Below are positions 16,415-24,452 of a stretch of 54,012 nucleotides of DNA, piece after piece. The DNA comes from JBEIQE01 sp040376705. Its GTDB lineage: Bacteria > Pseudomonadota > Alphaproteobacteria > UBA2400. Below the pieces are notes generated by a model. The model searched no databases, was not told where the DNA came from, and saw only the letters and a program-made list of their open reading frames with translations. The stretch's first letter is position 1. Every line of letters begins with the position of its first letter. The translations under genes were made by a program, and so were the position numbers. The stretch spans positions 1-54,012 of the forward strand of contig JBEIQE010000015.1 of NCBI GenBank assembly GCA_040376705.1. Reading direction: 5' to 3'.

Positions 16415-18073
16415 CTAGGGAGCGGCTTGAGGCACGGTCGCATCCGCCAGCGTCGGGTCGACCGGCGTGGCTGCATTAGCGCGCACCATCGACACAATAA
16501 GACGGCGCGGCTTGGCTGCTGCAGTCTCAATAGCTTTGATCAGCTCGTCATCCAGCTTGTAAATGTCCGGCCTGAAGGCTGGCGTCTGGTCTTCTCCCAG
16601 CCAAGCGGTGATATAGGCTAGATAGACTGGCACCGGCGTTTTCATGATCAGGCGGGTCTGGCGCTCGGAGGCGAGAATGCGCTCGCGGCGCTCATTGGTC
16701 CAATTGGCCTGATCCGGCCCCAACAGCCAGTTAGCCATGGCGGCGGGGTCGGCCACACGTACACAGCCCGAGCTGAGGGCACGGTCGTTTTTAGTGAAGA
16801 GGCCCGGCTCAGAAGTATCGTGCAGGTACACGTCAAACCGGTTGGGGAACAGGAACTTGACCGTACCCAAGGGGTTGCGCGGGCCAGGGGGCGCACGCAG
16901 GCGGTAGTCGCGGATATTGGCGGTCGTCCAGTCCACCGTGGTGGGATCAATCTCAACACCGTTCTGGTACATGCGCACGTTCTTGTGCTCGAGCGCATAA
17001 AGCGGATTTTCGACCAGATGTGGCAGCACATCTTCGCGCGCGATGGTGGGCGGCACGTGCCAGTCAGGGTTAAACTCAACCATGCGGATGTTATCATTGA
17101 AAATGGGGGTCGCGCGCTGCGGGCGGCCAACCACGACCTTCATGGAGAGGTTGATTTCGCCATTGCTGGCAGCAATCAGGTGATAGGCTGGTACGTTTAC
17201 GTAAACATAGCGGTCGCCCAGATTATCCGCCTGCCAGCGCATACGTTCCATATTGGCAATAGTCTGCTTGATACGGTACTCAACCGGAATATTCAGCATG
17301 GCACGGGTGCCAGCGCCGACAACAGCGTCAGGCTCAAGCCCATTACGCGCCTGATAGACCTTTACGGCATTCGCCAAGGCGCTGTCGTAAACCGTATCCT
17401 CATTCAGCTGGGCCTCGCCCAGCTCACCGGTGGCGGCAAGGCGCTTACGCAGCTCAACCACGCGGGCAGAGGTATCGCCGGGCTCGAGCTTGCGGCCGTC
17501 TGAAACCGTAGGCCAGCCGCCGGTTGCCTCGATCAGGCGCAGCTTGGCCAGCACCAGCACAAGACCGCGATAAACCGGCGATTTAGGCGGAATGCCGGCC
17601 AGATAAGCTTCGATATCCTCAGCCTCGGCAGCGCCCAGGACCACCGTTACGGGATCCATGACCTGCGGGGTGGTATACCTGAAACCCTTGACCTGACGCG
17701 GGCTGACCTGCCCTACGCGCACATCGCTGGCGTAACGCATGAGCGCATCTGTAAGCAGGAGTTCGAGCTGGGTGCCACCTGCTTCAGTTTGGGCGAGAAT
17801 GGCATCGATATGATAGTCAGCCGGATTAAGGCCATGCTGGGTAGCAGCGGCCAGTGTTTTGCTGATTGCGTTTACTTTGGCAGCGCTGGTCCATAAGGGG
17901 GCGTATTGGCGCGGTGCATAAACCGCCTCAAGCGCAGCCCTGTCGAGCACACGGTCGGTTACCTGTACGGCGGGCGCTGTCAGCAGCGTTTGGATGGCTG
18001 TATCGGCCCGTGCCGGTACTGCTGCCAAAAGCGCCAGAGAAATGAGCGCGGTAATCAAACGGAGTCGTTGCAT
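16415..18073 (-). CDS. L,D-transpeptidase, YcbB/LdtD type
   Basis: A 552-residue exported enzyme that forms 3-3 cross-links in peptidoglycan. The signal peptide covers about 1-23 (ending VPARADT). A helical scaffold follows (about 40-190), then a peptidoglycan-binding domain with LEPGDTSARVVELRKRL and YQARNGLEPDAVVGAGTRAML (about 195-265). The YkuD catalytic domain has YLHDTSEPGLF and the catalytic cysteine in SSGCVRVADP. The length is normal for the YcbB subgroup. A perfect CtrA box lies 41-55 bases before the ATG, and AAGGGCTACTC serves as the ribosome site. Confidence 0.92.
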   Translation of the reverse strand: MQRLRLITALISLALLAAVPARADTAIQTLLTAPAVQVTDRVLDRAALEAVYAPRQYAPLWTSAAKVNAISKTLAAATQHGLNPADYHIDAILAQTEAGGTQLELLLTDALMRYASDVRVGQVSPRQVKGFRYTTPQVMDPVTVVLGAAEAEDIEAYLAGIPPKSPVYRGLVLVLAKLRLIEATGGWPTVSDGRKLEPGDTSARVVELRKRLAATGELGEAQLNEDTVYDSALANAVKVYQARNGLEPDAVVGAGTRAMLNIPVEYRIKQTIANMERMRWQADNLGDRYVYVNVPAYHLIAASNGEINLSMKVVVGRPQRATPIFNDNIRMVEFNPDWHVPPTIAREDVLPHLVENPLYALEHKNVRMYQNGVEIDPTTVDWTTANIRDYRLRAPPGPRNPLGTVKFLFPNRFDVYLHDTSEPGLFTKNDRALSSGCVRVADPAAMANWLLGPDQANWTNERRERILASERQTRLIMKTPVPVYLAYITAWLGEDQTPAFRPDIYKLDDELIKAIETAAAKPRRLIVSMVRANAATPVDPTLADATVPQAAP

Positions 18074-18113
18074 GAGTAGCCCTTACCTGAGCTTTAAGCC
18101 TAGGCGCAAGCCA

Positions 18114-18128
18114 TTAACGCCCGTTTAA
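18114..18128 (-). promoter_or_regulatory. CtrA box before the L,D-transpeptidase gene
   Basis: TTAA, seven bases CGCCCGT, TTAA, followed by C: an exact match to the TTAA-N7-TTAA(C) consensus, centred 48 bases before the ATG at 18073. The only gene starting nearby is the minus-strand transpeptidase. Binding is inferred from the consensus. Confidence 0.55.
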
Positions 18129-18192
18129 CAATATAGGGCGGACCTGTAGCTTTTAAACCAGTGTTGCCGCAAAATTACGCGCGGGGAATGCC

Positions 18193-19755
18193 CTATTTCA
18201 GACTATAAACCTGCATATATGTATTGGCGAATGCGGGACGGTAATTGTTGGCGATAAATTGCTCGAGTTGCGGGAACCCAGGCAGAGCCTCGATAGAATC
18301 GCGTGCCTCATAACCCTGTATGGCCCTGTACGCCTGAGGGTCGGTAATTGGGCTAGCATCCTTGAGCCCAACGACGATGAATACCGGTGAGCTGGCTATA
18401 AGCTCGGCCACCAACTGCTGCCTATTTTGCTGTACCAATCCCGAACCGCCTTCGAGTAGCGGGTAGCTATAGCCAAACCGGCTGGCCGATTTGCGCTGTG
18501 CGGCCAGATAAAGGCCAGCATCAGCACCCCAGAGGTAGATTTTATCCTGTGGCTGGCTGTGGGCGCGAATATAGGCAGCAACCTCTTCCAGCTTGTAGGC
18601 GGTATAATCCTCGACCGCATAAAGTGACTGGCAGCTAGACTGGTTATAATTGATAAAACAATGCTGCCAGCGCGAGTAATTAACGGCTGATCCCGTGAAA
18701 TAGCAACCCACCCCGAGGCTAAACAACAAGGCTGCGAACAGCACACGTGAGGCTTTATCGCTGATACAGTCTAACAGCCTGAGAGCAAGGCAAGCCAGCG
18801 GCAGTGTACAGCTCATAAGCAAAGGCATGGTATGATAGGTAAAAAGCTTGCCCTGACTGATATAGATAATGAACGTAGCCAGCATGAAGCCTGCGCTGAT
18901 ATATGCCGCCCGTGCATCAACACGCTTTAGCAGCACAAGTCCGAAGATGGCGGCCAGCAGATAGAGCTTAAGTAAAAGCCAGTAAAATTCTGTTGATAGC
19001 AGGATGCGCGGCAGTATGACCAACAGATCGACTGCCGATGCATGAATACTACCAACAAACTGTACAGCCTCGATAAAAGCCATCCATGCACCCGCATGGA
19101 ATAACCAGATGGCCATGGCCACCACAACAGCAAGCCAGGTGCTGCCACATACTACCCATGCCTTGAGTAACTGGCTGCGGCATATGCCAGTATGCCAAAG
19201 CGCGGCCATAACCACAGGCACCAGCACAGCGTATTGCGGCTTGATGAGGGCAAAGCACCCGAGCCACAAACCCATCCTGCCAGCAACCTTGTTCAGGTTA
19301 TCGGGCTTCAGGCAGATAAGATCGCAGATGATGATGACAATAGCATACGCCGCCCATGTATCTGGCTGACCGGCATTGAGATATGAGGTGCCACCCGCCA
19401 GCAGCATGATGATGCCGGCGCCATACTGCGAAGATATATGAGGATAGCGCGTGGCAAGCTTGGCAAGTGAAATGAGTGCGGCAGTTATTAGTAGAACATC
19501 CGGCACATAAACAATCCATACCTGATGGCTGGAGAAAAACAGCATGATTGCATACACGCAATAAACCAGCGGTCCTTTGATATCCCACGCGTCGCGGTAT
19601 GGCATGCCTCCATCGAGCATGACGCTGGCAACCCAGGCAAAAATCCCCTGATCGCGCCCGAATGGGGCATTCAGCATAGGCGGTATCAATAGCAGCAGAA
19701 GCAGACCTAAAATCCAGTAGGCCGGTGAGCGATAGATACTCTGCTCTTTAAGCAT
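18193..19755 (-). CDS. GT-C fold membrane glycosyltransferase (family 39-like)
   Basis: A 520-residue polytopic membrane protein with roughly ten to twelve helices. The first loop reads FGRDQGIFAWVASVMLDGGMPYRDAWDIKGP, which has the acidic residue and G-x-x-x-Y-R-D layout of PMT/ArnT-like (GT39) lipid-linked sugar transferases. A soluble C-terminal domain (about 380-520) follows the last helix. The acceptor is unknown; lipid A, O-antigen or a protein are all possible. It overlaps the alpha/beta hydrolase gene by eight bases and is third in the operon led by the ODC-fold protein. Confidence 0.75.
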   Translation of the reverse strand: MLKEQSIYRSPAYWILGLLLLLLIPPMLNAPFGRDQGIFAWVASVMLDGGMPYRDAWDIKGPLVYCVYAIMLFFSSHQVWIVYVPDVLLITAALISLAKLATRYPHISSQYGAGIIMLLAGGTSYLNAGQPDTWAAYAIVIIICDLICLKPDNLNKVAGRMGLWLGCFALIKPQYAVLVPVVMAALWHTGICRSQLLKAWVVCGSTWLAVVVAMAIWLFHAGAWMAFIEAVQFVGSIHASAVDLLVILPRILLSTEFYWLLLKLYLLAAIFGLVLLKRVDARAAYISAGFMLATFIIYISQGKLFTYHTMPLLMSCTLPLACLALRLLDCISDKASRVLFAALLFSLGVGCYFTGSAVNYSRWQHCFINYNQSSCQSLYAVEDYTAYKLEEVAAYIRAHSQPQDKIYLWGADAGLYLAAQRKSASRFGYSYPLLEGGSGLVQQNRQQLVAELIASSPVFIVVGLKDASPITDPQAYRAIQGYEARDSIEALPGFPQLEQFIANNYRPAFANTYMQVYSLK

Positions 19756-20602
19756 TCAGAAAATCGCGAATGAGACCAATTTGCCAATGGTCCATAAGCG
19801 CGGGGGCGTGCCCTACGCCAGGCACCTCGGTGAGCTGCGCGCGGGGGCCACGGCGAGTCATCTCGGCAGCGGTCTCAGCCGTCAGCAGGTCCGAGCGCCC
19901 CCCACGCAGTACCATGACCGGGCAACGGATCAGCTCCCACAGCGGCCACAGGTTTACATCTGGCATCTGCGGTACGCTGAACGCCGTACCGATTGCAGGG
20001 TCATACGACAAACCAAACCCGCCATCGGGCAAGCTGCGCACTGAAGTCGCGGTAAGGGCCTGCCAGTCTTCATCCGAGCTGATGCCAAAGGGCGCATGGA
20101 TATAACGCAGGTATTTTTCGGCCTCAGCCATGCTCTCGAACTTGGGGTACTGGCCGACATAGGTTTTAAGGCGCTCGAGCGCAACTGACGGAATGAACGG
20201 GCCGACGTCATTAAGCACCAGCTTGCGGATAGGCGTATGCGGCTGCGCCGCCAGCATCATGCCAATCAGGCCCCCCATGGAAGTGCCGACCCAGTCGACC
20301 TCCACATCGCCCAGGCGCGCCAGCAGCGCGTTCATATCCGCCAGATATTGCGGGTAGCCATAAAGCTCGGGCATGGGCAGCCAGCTCGAGAGGCCGCGCC
20401 CTACTATGTCGGGGCATACGACATAGCGGCCGTTATTGGCCAGATCAGTCGCCAGTTTATCGAAATCGCGACCATTACGCGTAAGGCCATGCACACAGAT
20501 GGTGAGGCGGCCTGTGGACGGCCCGCGCTCGTAATACACAACCTTATGAAAACCCGCAGGGCTGAGGCCAAGGAAGTCACGCGTCTGCATATCGGCCCTC
20601 AC
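19748..20602 (-). CDS. Alpha/beta hydrolase
   Basis: A 284-residue alpha/beta hydrolase with the oxyanion HGLTRNGRDF (about 38-47), nucleophile Ser in GTSMGG (about 107), Asp in LRGGRSDLL and His in PGVGHAPAL (about 266). It resembles carbon-carbon hydrolases, esterases and haloperoxidase-like members, and the substrate cannot be told. The start at 20602 overlaps the stop of the ODC-fold gene (ATGA); an in-frame ATG at 20590 is an alternative. Confidence 0.85.
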   Translation of the reverse strand: MRADMQTRDFLGLSPAGFHKVVYYERGPSTGRLTICVHGLTRNGRDFDKLATDLANNGRYVVCPDIVGRGLSSWLPMPELYGYPQYLADMNALLARLGDVEVDWVGTSMGGLIGMMLAAQPHTPIRKLVLNDVGPFIPSVALERLKTYVGQYPKFESMAEAEKYLRYIHAPFGISSDEDWQALTATSVRSLPDGGFGLSYDPAIGTAFSVPQMPDVNLWPLWELIRCPVMVLRGGRSDLLTAETAAEMTRRGPRAQLTEVPGVGHAPALMDHWQIGLIRDFLNA

Positions 20603-21918
20603 CTGTTATCGTCATCATCCGGGCCAAGATCGCCGTCATATTCAATCTCGGGCATTTCATCCTGATCATCGAAATCATCGTCATCGGTTTCGTAGTCGCC
20701 TGAATGATAGTCCTCGGGCAGCTCTTCTTCCTTACGCGGAATGGGCGGGTTATCGCCCACCGTCACCATCTCGGGCCAAGCGAGCGAATGGAAGGCTGAG
20801 TGCATGGCACCAGCATACGCCCCTAATTGGCCCATCTCGATGTAATCGCCGGGGCGGGCATCTTCAGGCAGGTAGAACGGACCCGGCATCTGGTCATCTG
20901 CATAACAGGCGGGACCGGAGAACAGGTACTTATCCAGCTTCTCGCGCGGCTTGCCCTTGCCTGTACGCACCAGCCGCACTGGCGATTGCGCCCATGGCAG
21001 CGTGACGTTGGCGAGCGAGCCCATGACGCCATCGTTGATATACAGCATCTGCCCGCGGCGCTGCTCGATGCGTACCAGTACGGCAACTGAATCGGCCACC
21101 AGTGCACGTCCGGGAGTACAGATGACACGGCAGGTGCGCGGCAAATGCAAGCGGGCGATACCCCGCTTGATGACGTTGAAATAATCGGTCTGCGGCTTGG
21201 GCCACAGACCCTCGTAAATGGCAGGGAACCCACCGCCTACACATACCATATCGAGCATGAAGCGTGCGCGGTACATGACTTCGCGGATGACCAGAAACGC
21301 CTCATCAAACAAAACCGGATTTAGGATTTGCGAACCGATGTGGAATGAAAGACCAAGCTTGAACCCGGCCTCGACCACCTCTTTGGCCAGCCATGCCGAT
21401 TTCTCGATATCACAGCCGTAACGGTAGCCTTCGCTTTGCATGGCCCCGCCCGGCACCTGCACGCGCACCAGCAGCGTGGCATCGTTAGCACCGGCATGAG
21501 CACGGATTTTGCGCAGCTCATCCGGATGGTCGATTACAAAAGTGCGCACACGATGGCGTTTATAGGCAATCTCAATCGCCTGTTCCGACTTGATGGGATG
21601 CGCGAAGATGATGCGTGCATCTGGCAGCACGCGGGCCACCACTTCTATTTCTTCGATTGTATCGCAGGAATACCAGTCAACACCGGCTGAGTAGACTTCA
21701 GCCAGGACTTTGGGCTCGCAATTGGCGCGTACGGCATAAGCGGTGATACCGGGGAAGTGCTCGAGGAACACCGAGCTGCGCGCATAAATGAGTTTGGGGC
21801 GTAGCAGATGCAGCGGACGATCAGGCGCAAGGGTTTGCACCACTTCGTATGCACTGGCATAATCGGTTGGTGGCAGTTCGACGATGGTGTTTTCTTTATT
21901 CTCTTCTGGTTCGTCCAT
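20599..21918 (-). CDS. Ornithine/diaminopimelate-decarboxylase-fold protein lacking the PLP lysine
   Basis: A 439-residue protein with the full layout of a fold-type III PLP decarboxylase: barrel strands with ITAYAVRANCEPKVL, SFHIGSQ (His about 192), VCVGGGFPA, CTPGRALVADS, YINDGVMGS (Asp about 295), FSGPACYADDQ and GAYAGA. The position equal to the Schiff-base lysine (K69 of mouse ODC, in YAVK) is Arg64, codon CGC at 21727-21729. The residue matching the pyridine-nitrogen glutamate (EPGR) is Thr. About 45 acidic C-terminal residues follow the domain, with an Asp run. It is probably a pseudoenzyme or binding protein, although a changed activity is possible. It is first in an operon with the hydrolase and the glycosyltransferase. 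Confidence 0.85.
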   Translation of the reverse strand: MDEPEENKENTIVELPPTDYASAYEVVQTLAPDRPLHLLRPKLIYARSSVFLEHFPGITAYAVRANCEPKVLAEVYSAGVDWYSCDTIEEIEVVARVLPDARIIFAHPIKSEQAIEIAYKRHRVRTFVIDHPDELRKIRAHAGANDATLLVRVQVPGGAMQSEGYRYGCDIEKSAWLAKEVVEAGFKLGLSFHIGSQILNPVLFDEAFLVIREVMYRARFMLDMVCVGGGFPAIYEGLWPKPQTDYFNVIKRGIARLHLPRTCRVICTPGRALVADSVAVLVRIEQRRGQMLYINDGVMGSLANVTLPWAQSPVRLVRTGKGKPREKLDKYLFSGPACYADDQMPGPFYLPEDARPGDYIEMGQLGAYAGAMHSAFHSLAWPEMVTVGDNPPIPRKEEELPEDYHSGDYETDDDDFDDQDEMPEIEYDGDLGPDDDDNR

Positions 21919-22000
21919 AATACTTATTCTAAGAGCAGATTCGTTACCGAGCGCTAACTTCGAGACGCGATTCTATGGTTAATTCGGCTTTACTTATAGG

Positions 22001-22474
22001 CTAAAAATGATGATAGCCCGAATTCCAGTACAACAGCGGCTTGCCTTCACGGCGGCTGAGGGTGAGTACCTGCCCCACCAGAATGACGTGATCACCAGCA
22101 TCATGCTGGGCGTAAAGGCTGCAATCGATAGTAGCCAAAGTATCATCGAGCAGCGGTGAGCCACTTTCCCCCACGCTGTAAGTGCCATGGCTCCAGCGCT
22201 CGGGCCCCTGACCCGGCACCGCAAAGGCGCGCGAGATATGCTCCTGCTCGGCCGACAGCACATTAATAGCGTAGCCTTTGGCTTTATGGAAAACCTGATA
22301 GGAGAGCGCGCGCTTATCAAGGCAGAACATGACCAGCGGCGGGCTGAGCGAAACCGAGGTGAAGCTGTTGACCGTGACACCAGCTTTGGTGCCGTCAGGC
22401 AACGCCGCGGTGGCAATGGTCACTCCGGTAGCGAAACTGCCCATAACGCTGCGGAATTCTCGCGCTTCAAACAT
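22001..22474 (-). CDS. Flavin reductase domain protein
   Basis: A 157-residue flavin reductase of the HpaC/RutF type that supplies reduced FMN or FAD to a monooxygenase. Features are FRSVMGSFATGVTIAT (start of the FMN-binding barrel), TVNSFTSVSLSPPLVMFCLDK (about 35-55) and the C-terminal GQVLTLSRREGKPLLYWNSGYH. Length is normal for a single-domain member. No partner oxygenase is in the window. Confidence 0.87.
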   Translation of the reverse strand: MFEAREFRSVMGSFATGVTIATAALPDGTKAGVTVNSFTSVSLSPPLVMFCLDKRALSYQVFHKAKGYAINVLSAEQEHISRAFAVPGQGPERWSHGTYSVGESGSPLLDDTLATIDCSLYAQHDAGDHVILVGQVLTLSRREGKPLLYWNSGYHHF

Positions 22475-22531
22475 TCAGACCTCAAAATCCTGATAAGCCG
22501 TTTCTATAGCTGTAAGACAAGCCCCCGTCTC

Positions 22532-22547
22532 TTAAAAAGTTATTAAC
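22532..22547 (+). promoter_or_regulatory. CtrA box before motB
   Basis: TTAA, seven bases AAAGTTA, TTAAC, an exact TTAA-N7-TTAAC match 38-53 bases before the motB ATG. TATATA at 22563-22568 is a possible -10 with a 17-base spacer to TTATTA. CtrA controls flagellar genes in many alphaproteobacteria, so this site is well placed for activation. Confidence 0.65.
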
Positions 22548-22584
22548 ACTATTGGCTCACTTTATATAGGTCAAAGAGGATTCC

Positions 22585-23637
22585 ATGGCAGATCTGCCCC
22601 CCATTATTGTGATCAAGCGCAAAAAAGCCGGTGGCCATGGCCACCATGGCGGCGCATGGAAAGTGGCGTATGCCGACTTCGTGACCGCGATGATGGCCTT
22701 CTTCCTGCTGCTGTGGCTACTGAACGTAACCACCGAAGAGCAGAAAAACGGTATTGCCGATTACTTTACGCCCTCAACCGCCACCACCTCGAGCGTAAGT
22801 GGTGCGGGCAATGTGCTGGGCGGCGCCACCATTACGGTTGAGGGCTCGAGCGTTTCGCCCTCATCGCCTATTGGCGTGGCTGACCCGATCCCGACCGAGG
22901 GTACCAATCTTGATGACTCGGAAAGCGAGCTTGAAGGCAGCGACGTTGAGAATGAAAACGAGGGCGAGGATACCAGCCCGGTCAATCCGAATGTCGCCAT
23001 GCAGGCTGGCACAGGCGAGAACACCGAGCAGAACCCCAATGTAAGCCCCACCGAAGCCGCAATTGATAAAGCAATTGCCGAGCGTGAGCAGAAAGCGTTT
23101 GAAGCTGTGGCCGAAGAACTGCGCCAAGCCATACAGGATGTGCCTGAGCTGGCGCAGCTGAGCAAATCACTCATCATCGACCAGACACTCGAGGGGCTGC
23201 GCATCCAGCTGGTAGATCAGGAAGGTTACTCGATGTTCCCGCGTGGTAGCGCTGTGATGGCCGATCGCACTAAACAGCTGATCGACCTTGTCGCCAAAGC
23301 CGTCAGCAGCCTACCCAATAATCTCTCGCTCTCTGGCCATACCGACAGTACGCCGTACCTCAGCAACAGCGGTTACAGCAACTGGGAGCTCTCGAGTGAC
23401 CGTGCGAATGCAGCCCGCCGCGAGCTAGCCAAATCAGGCATCGATATCGCCCGCATTTCAACCGTGGTTGGCCGTGCCGATAAAGACCCGTTCATCAAGG
23501 ATAATCCTGAAGATCCGCGCAACCGCCGCCTGAGTATCGTTCTCATCCGGCAGGCACAGAACGGGGCGATGAGCCCACAAGAAGGCATGCCGTTAACGCC
23601 TGAGCCGCCCCCTGGTTCTGCGACACCAACGCCTTAA
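22585..23637 (+). CDS. motB: Flagellar motor stator protein MotB
   Basis: A 350-residue stator protein that with MotA conducts ions to drive the flagellum. The short basic N-terminus with HGHHGGAWKVAYADFVTAMMAFFLLLWLLNV contains the membrane helix and the channel Asp in YADF. The plug-like EEQKNGIADYF follows, then an acidic Ser/Glu linker (about 70-165) and a C-terminal OmpA-like peptidoglycan-binding domain with LSGHTDSTPYLS, NWELSSDRANAARREL and PRNRRLSIVL. AGAGGA precedes the ATG. No motA is adjacent. Confidence 0.93.
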   Translation: MADLPPIIVIKRKKAGGHGHHGGAWKVAYADFVTAMMAFFLLLWLLNVTTEEQKNGIADYFTPSTATTSSVSGAGNVLGGATITVEGSSVSPSSPIGVADPIPTEGTNLDDSESELEGSDVENENEGEDTSPVNPNVAMQAGTGENTEQNPNVSPTEAAIDKAIAEREQKAFEAVAEELRQAIQDVPELAQLSKSLIIDQTLEGLRIQLVDQEGYSMFPRGSAVMADRTKQLIDLVAKAVSSLPNNLSLSGHTDSTPYLSNSGYSNWELSSDRANAARRELAKSGIDIARISTVVGRADKDPFIKDNPEDPRNRRLSIVLIRQAQNGAMSPQEGMPLTPEPPPGSATPTP

Positions 23638-23679
23638 TTTCTCTATCTCGGCCCCCTTTTTAGGTGCTAACCTGTAGCT

Positions 23680-24450
23680 ATGTCGGTGATGCAGAGTCAG
23701 CGGCTTGGTCCGCTCCAGTTCTACCGCTCAAGTGCGGCGCCGTGCCCTTACCTGCCCGGCCGCATTGAGCGTAAGCTGTTTGCGCGCCTTTCAGGGCCGG
23801 ATGCAGCGCCGATCAACTCCACCCTCTCGCATGCAGGCTTTCGCCGCAGCCACGACATTATCTACAAACCAGCCTGCCCGGGCTGCAATGCCTGTGTGCC
23901 GGTGCGCGTACCCGTAGCGGGTTTTGAGGCCACTGGCGGCCTCGCGCGTATTGCCAAACGCGGGAATGCCTTTGTAATGACCGCCCGCAAAGCCGAGCCC
24001 ACGCGCGAGCAGTATGAGCTGTTTATTGCCTATGAAACCCAGCGCCATGCCGATAGCGACATGGCCCGCATGAACTATGACGACTATTGCGCCATGGTGC
24101 TTGAAGGCGAAGCCAATACCATCGGGTTTGAGCTGCGTGACAGCAGCTACAAGCTGCTGGGCCTGATGCTAGCCGATAAACTGGCCGATGGCTGGTCGGC
24201 GGTTTACTCGTTCTACTCCCCGGCTGAAGAGCATGAGCGTTATAGTTTGGGTACACTGCTTATTCTTGAGTTAATTGAAGCCGCACGCAAAGAAAACCAA
24301 CCTTATGTGTATCTGGGCTATTGGGTCGATCACAGCCGCAAGATGGGTTACAAAGCGCGCTTCCAGCCGCTTGAGCGTTTAGGGGCCGATGGCTGGCAGC
24401 CGTTCGTACCGCCTGAAAGCCCGCCTGGCACCGCCCAAGAGCCGCTCTGA
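23680..24450 (+). CDS. bpt: Aspartate/glutamate leucyltransferase Bpt
   Basis: A 256-residue leucyl/arginyl-tRNA-protein transferase of the Bpt type, which adds Leu to N-terminal Asp or Glu and marks proteins for ClpSAP degradation. Diagnostic features are FYRSSAAPCPYLPGR near the start, the Cys-rich KPACPGCNACVPVRVPV (about 68-84), and the acyltransferase core with YSFYSPAEEHERYSLGTLLILE and YLGYWVDHSRKMGYKARF. The length is normal. It lies 42 bases after motB and two bases before the next gene. Confidence 0.92.
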   Translation: MSVMQSQRLGPLQFYRSSAAPCPYLPGRIERKLFARLSGPDAAPINSTLSHAGFRRSHDIIYKPACPGCNACVPVRVPVAGFEATGGLARIAKRGNAFVMTARKAEPTREQYELFIAYETQRHADSDMARMNYDDYCAMVLEGEANTIGFELRDSSYKLLGLMLADKLADGWSAVYSFYSPAEEHERYSLGTLLILELIEAARKENQPYVYLGYWVDHSRKMGYKARFQPLERLGADGWQPFVPPESPPGTAQEPL

Positions 24451-24452
24451 CC

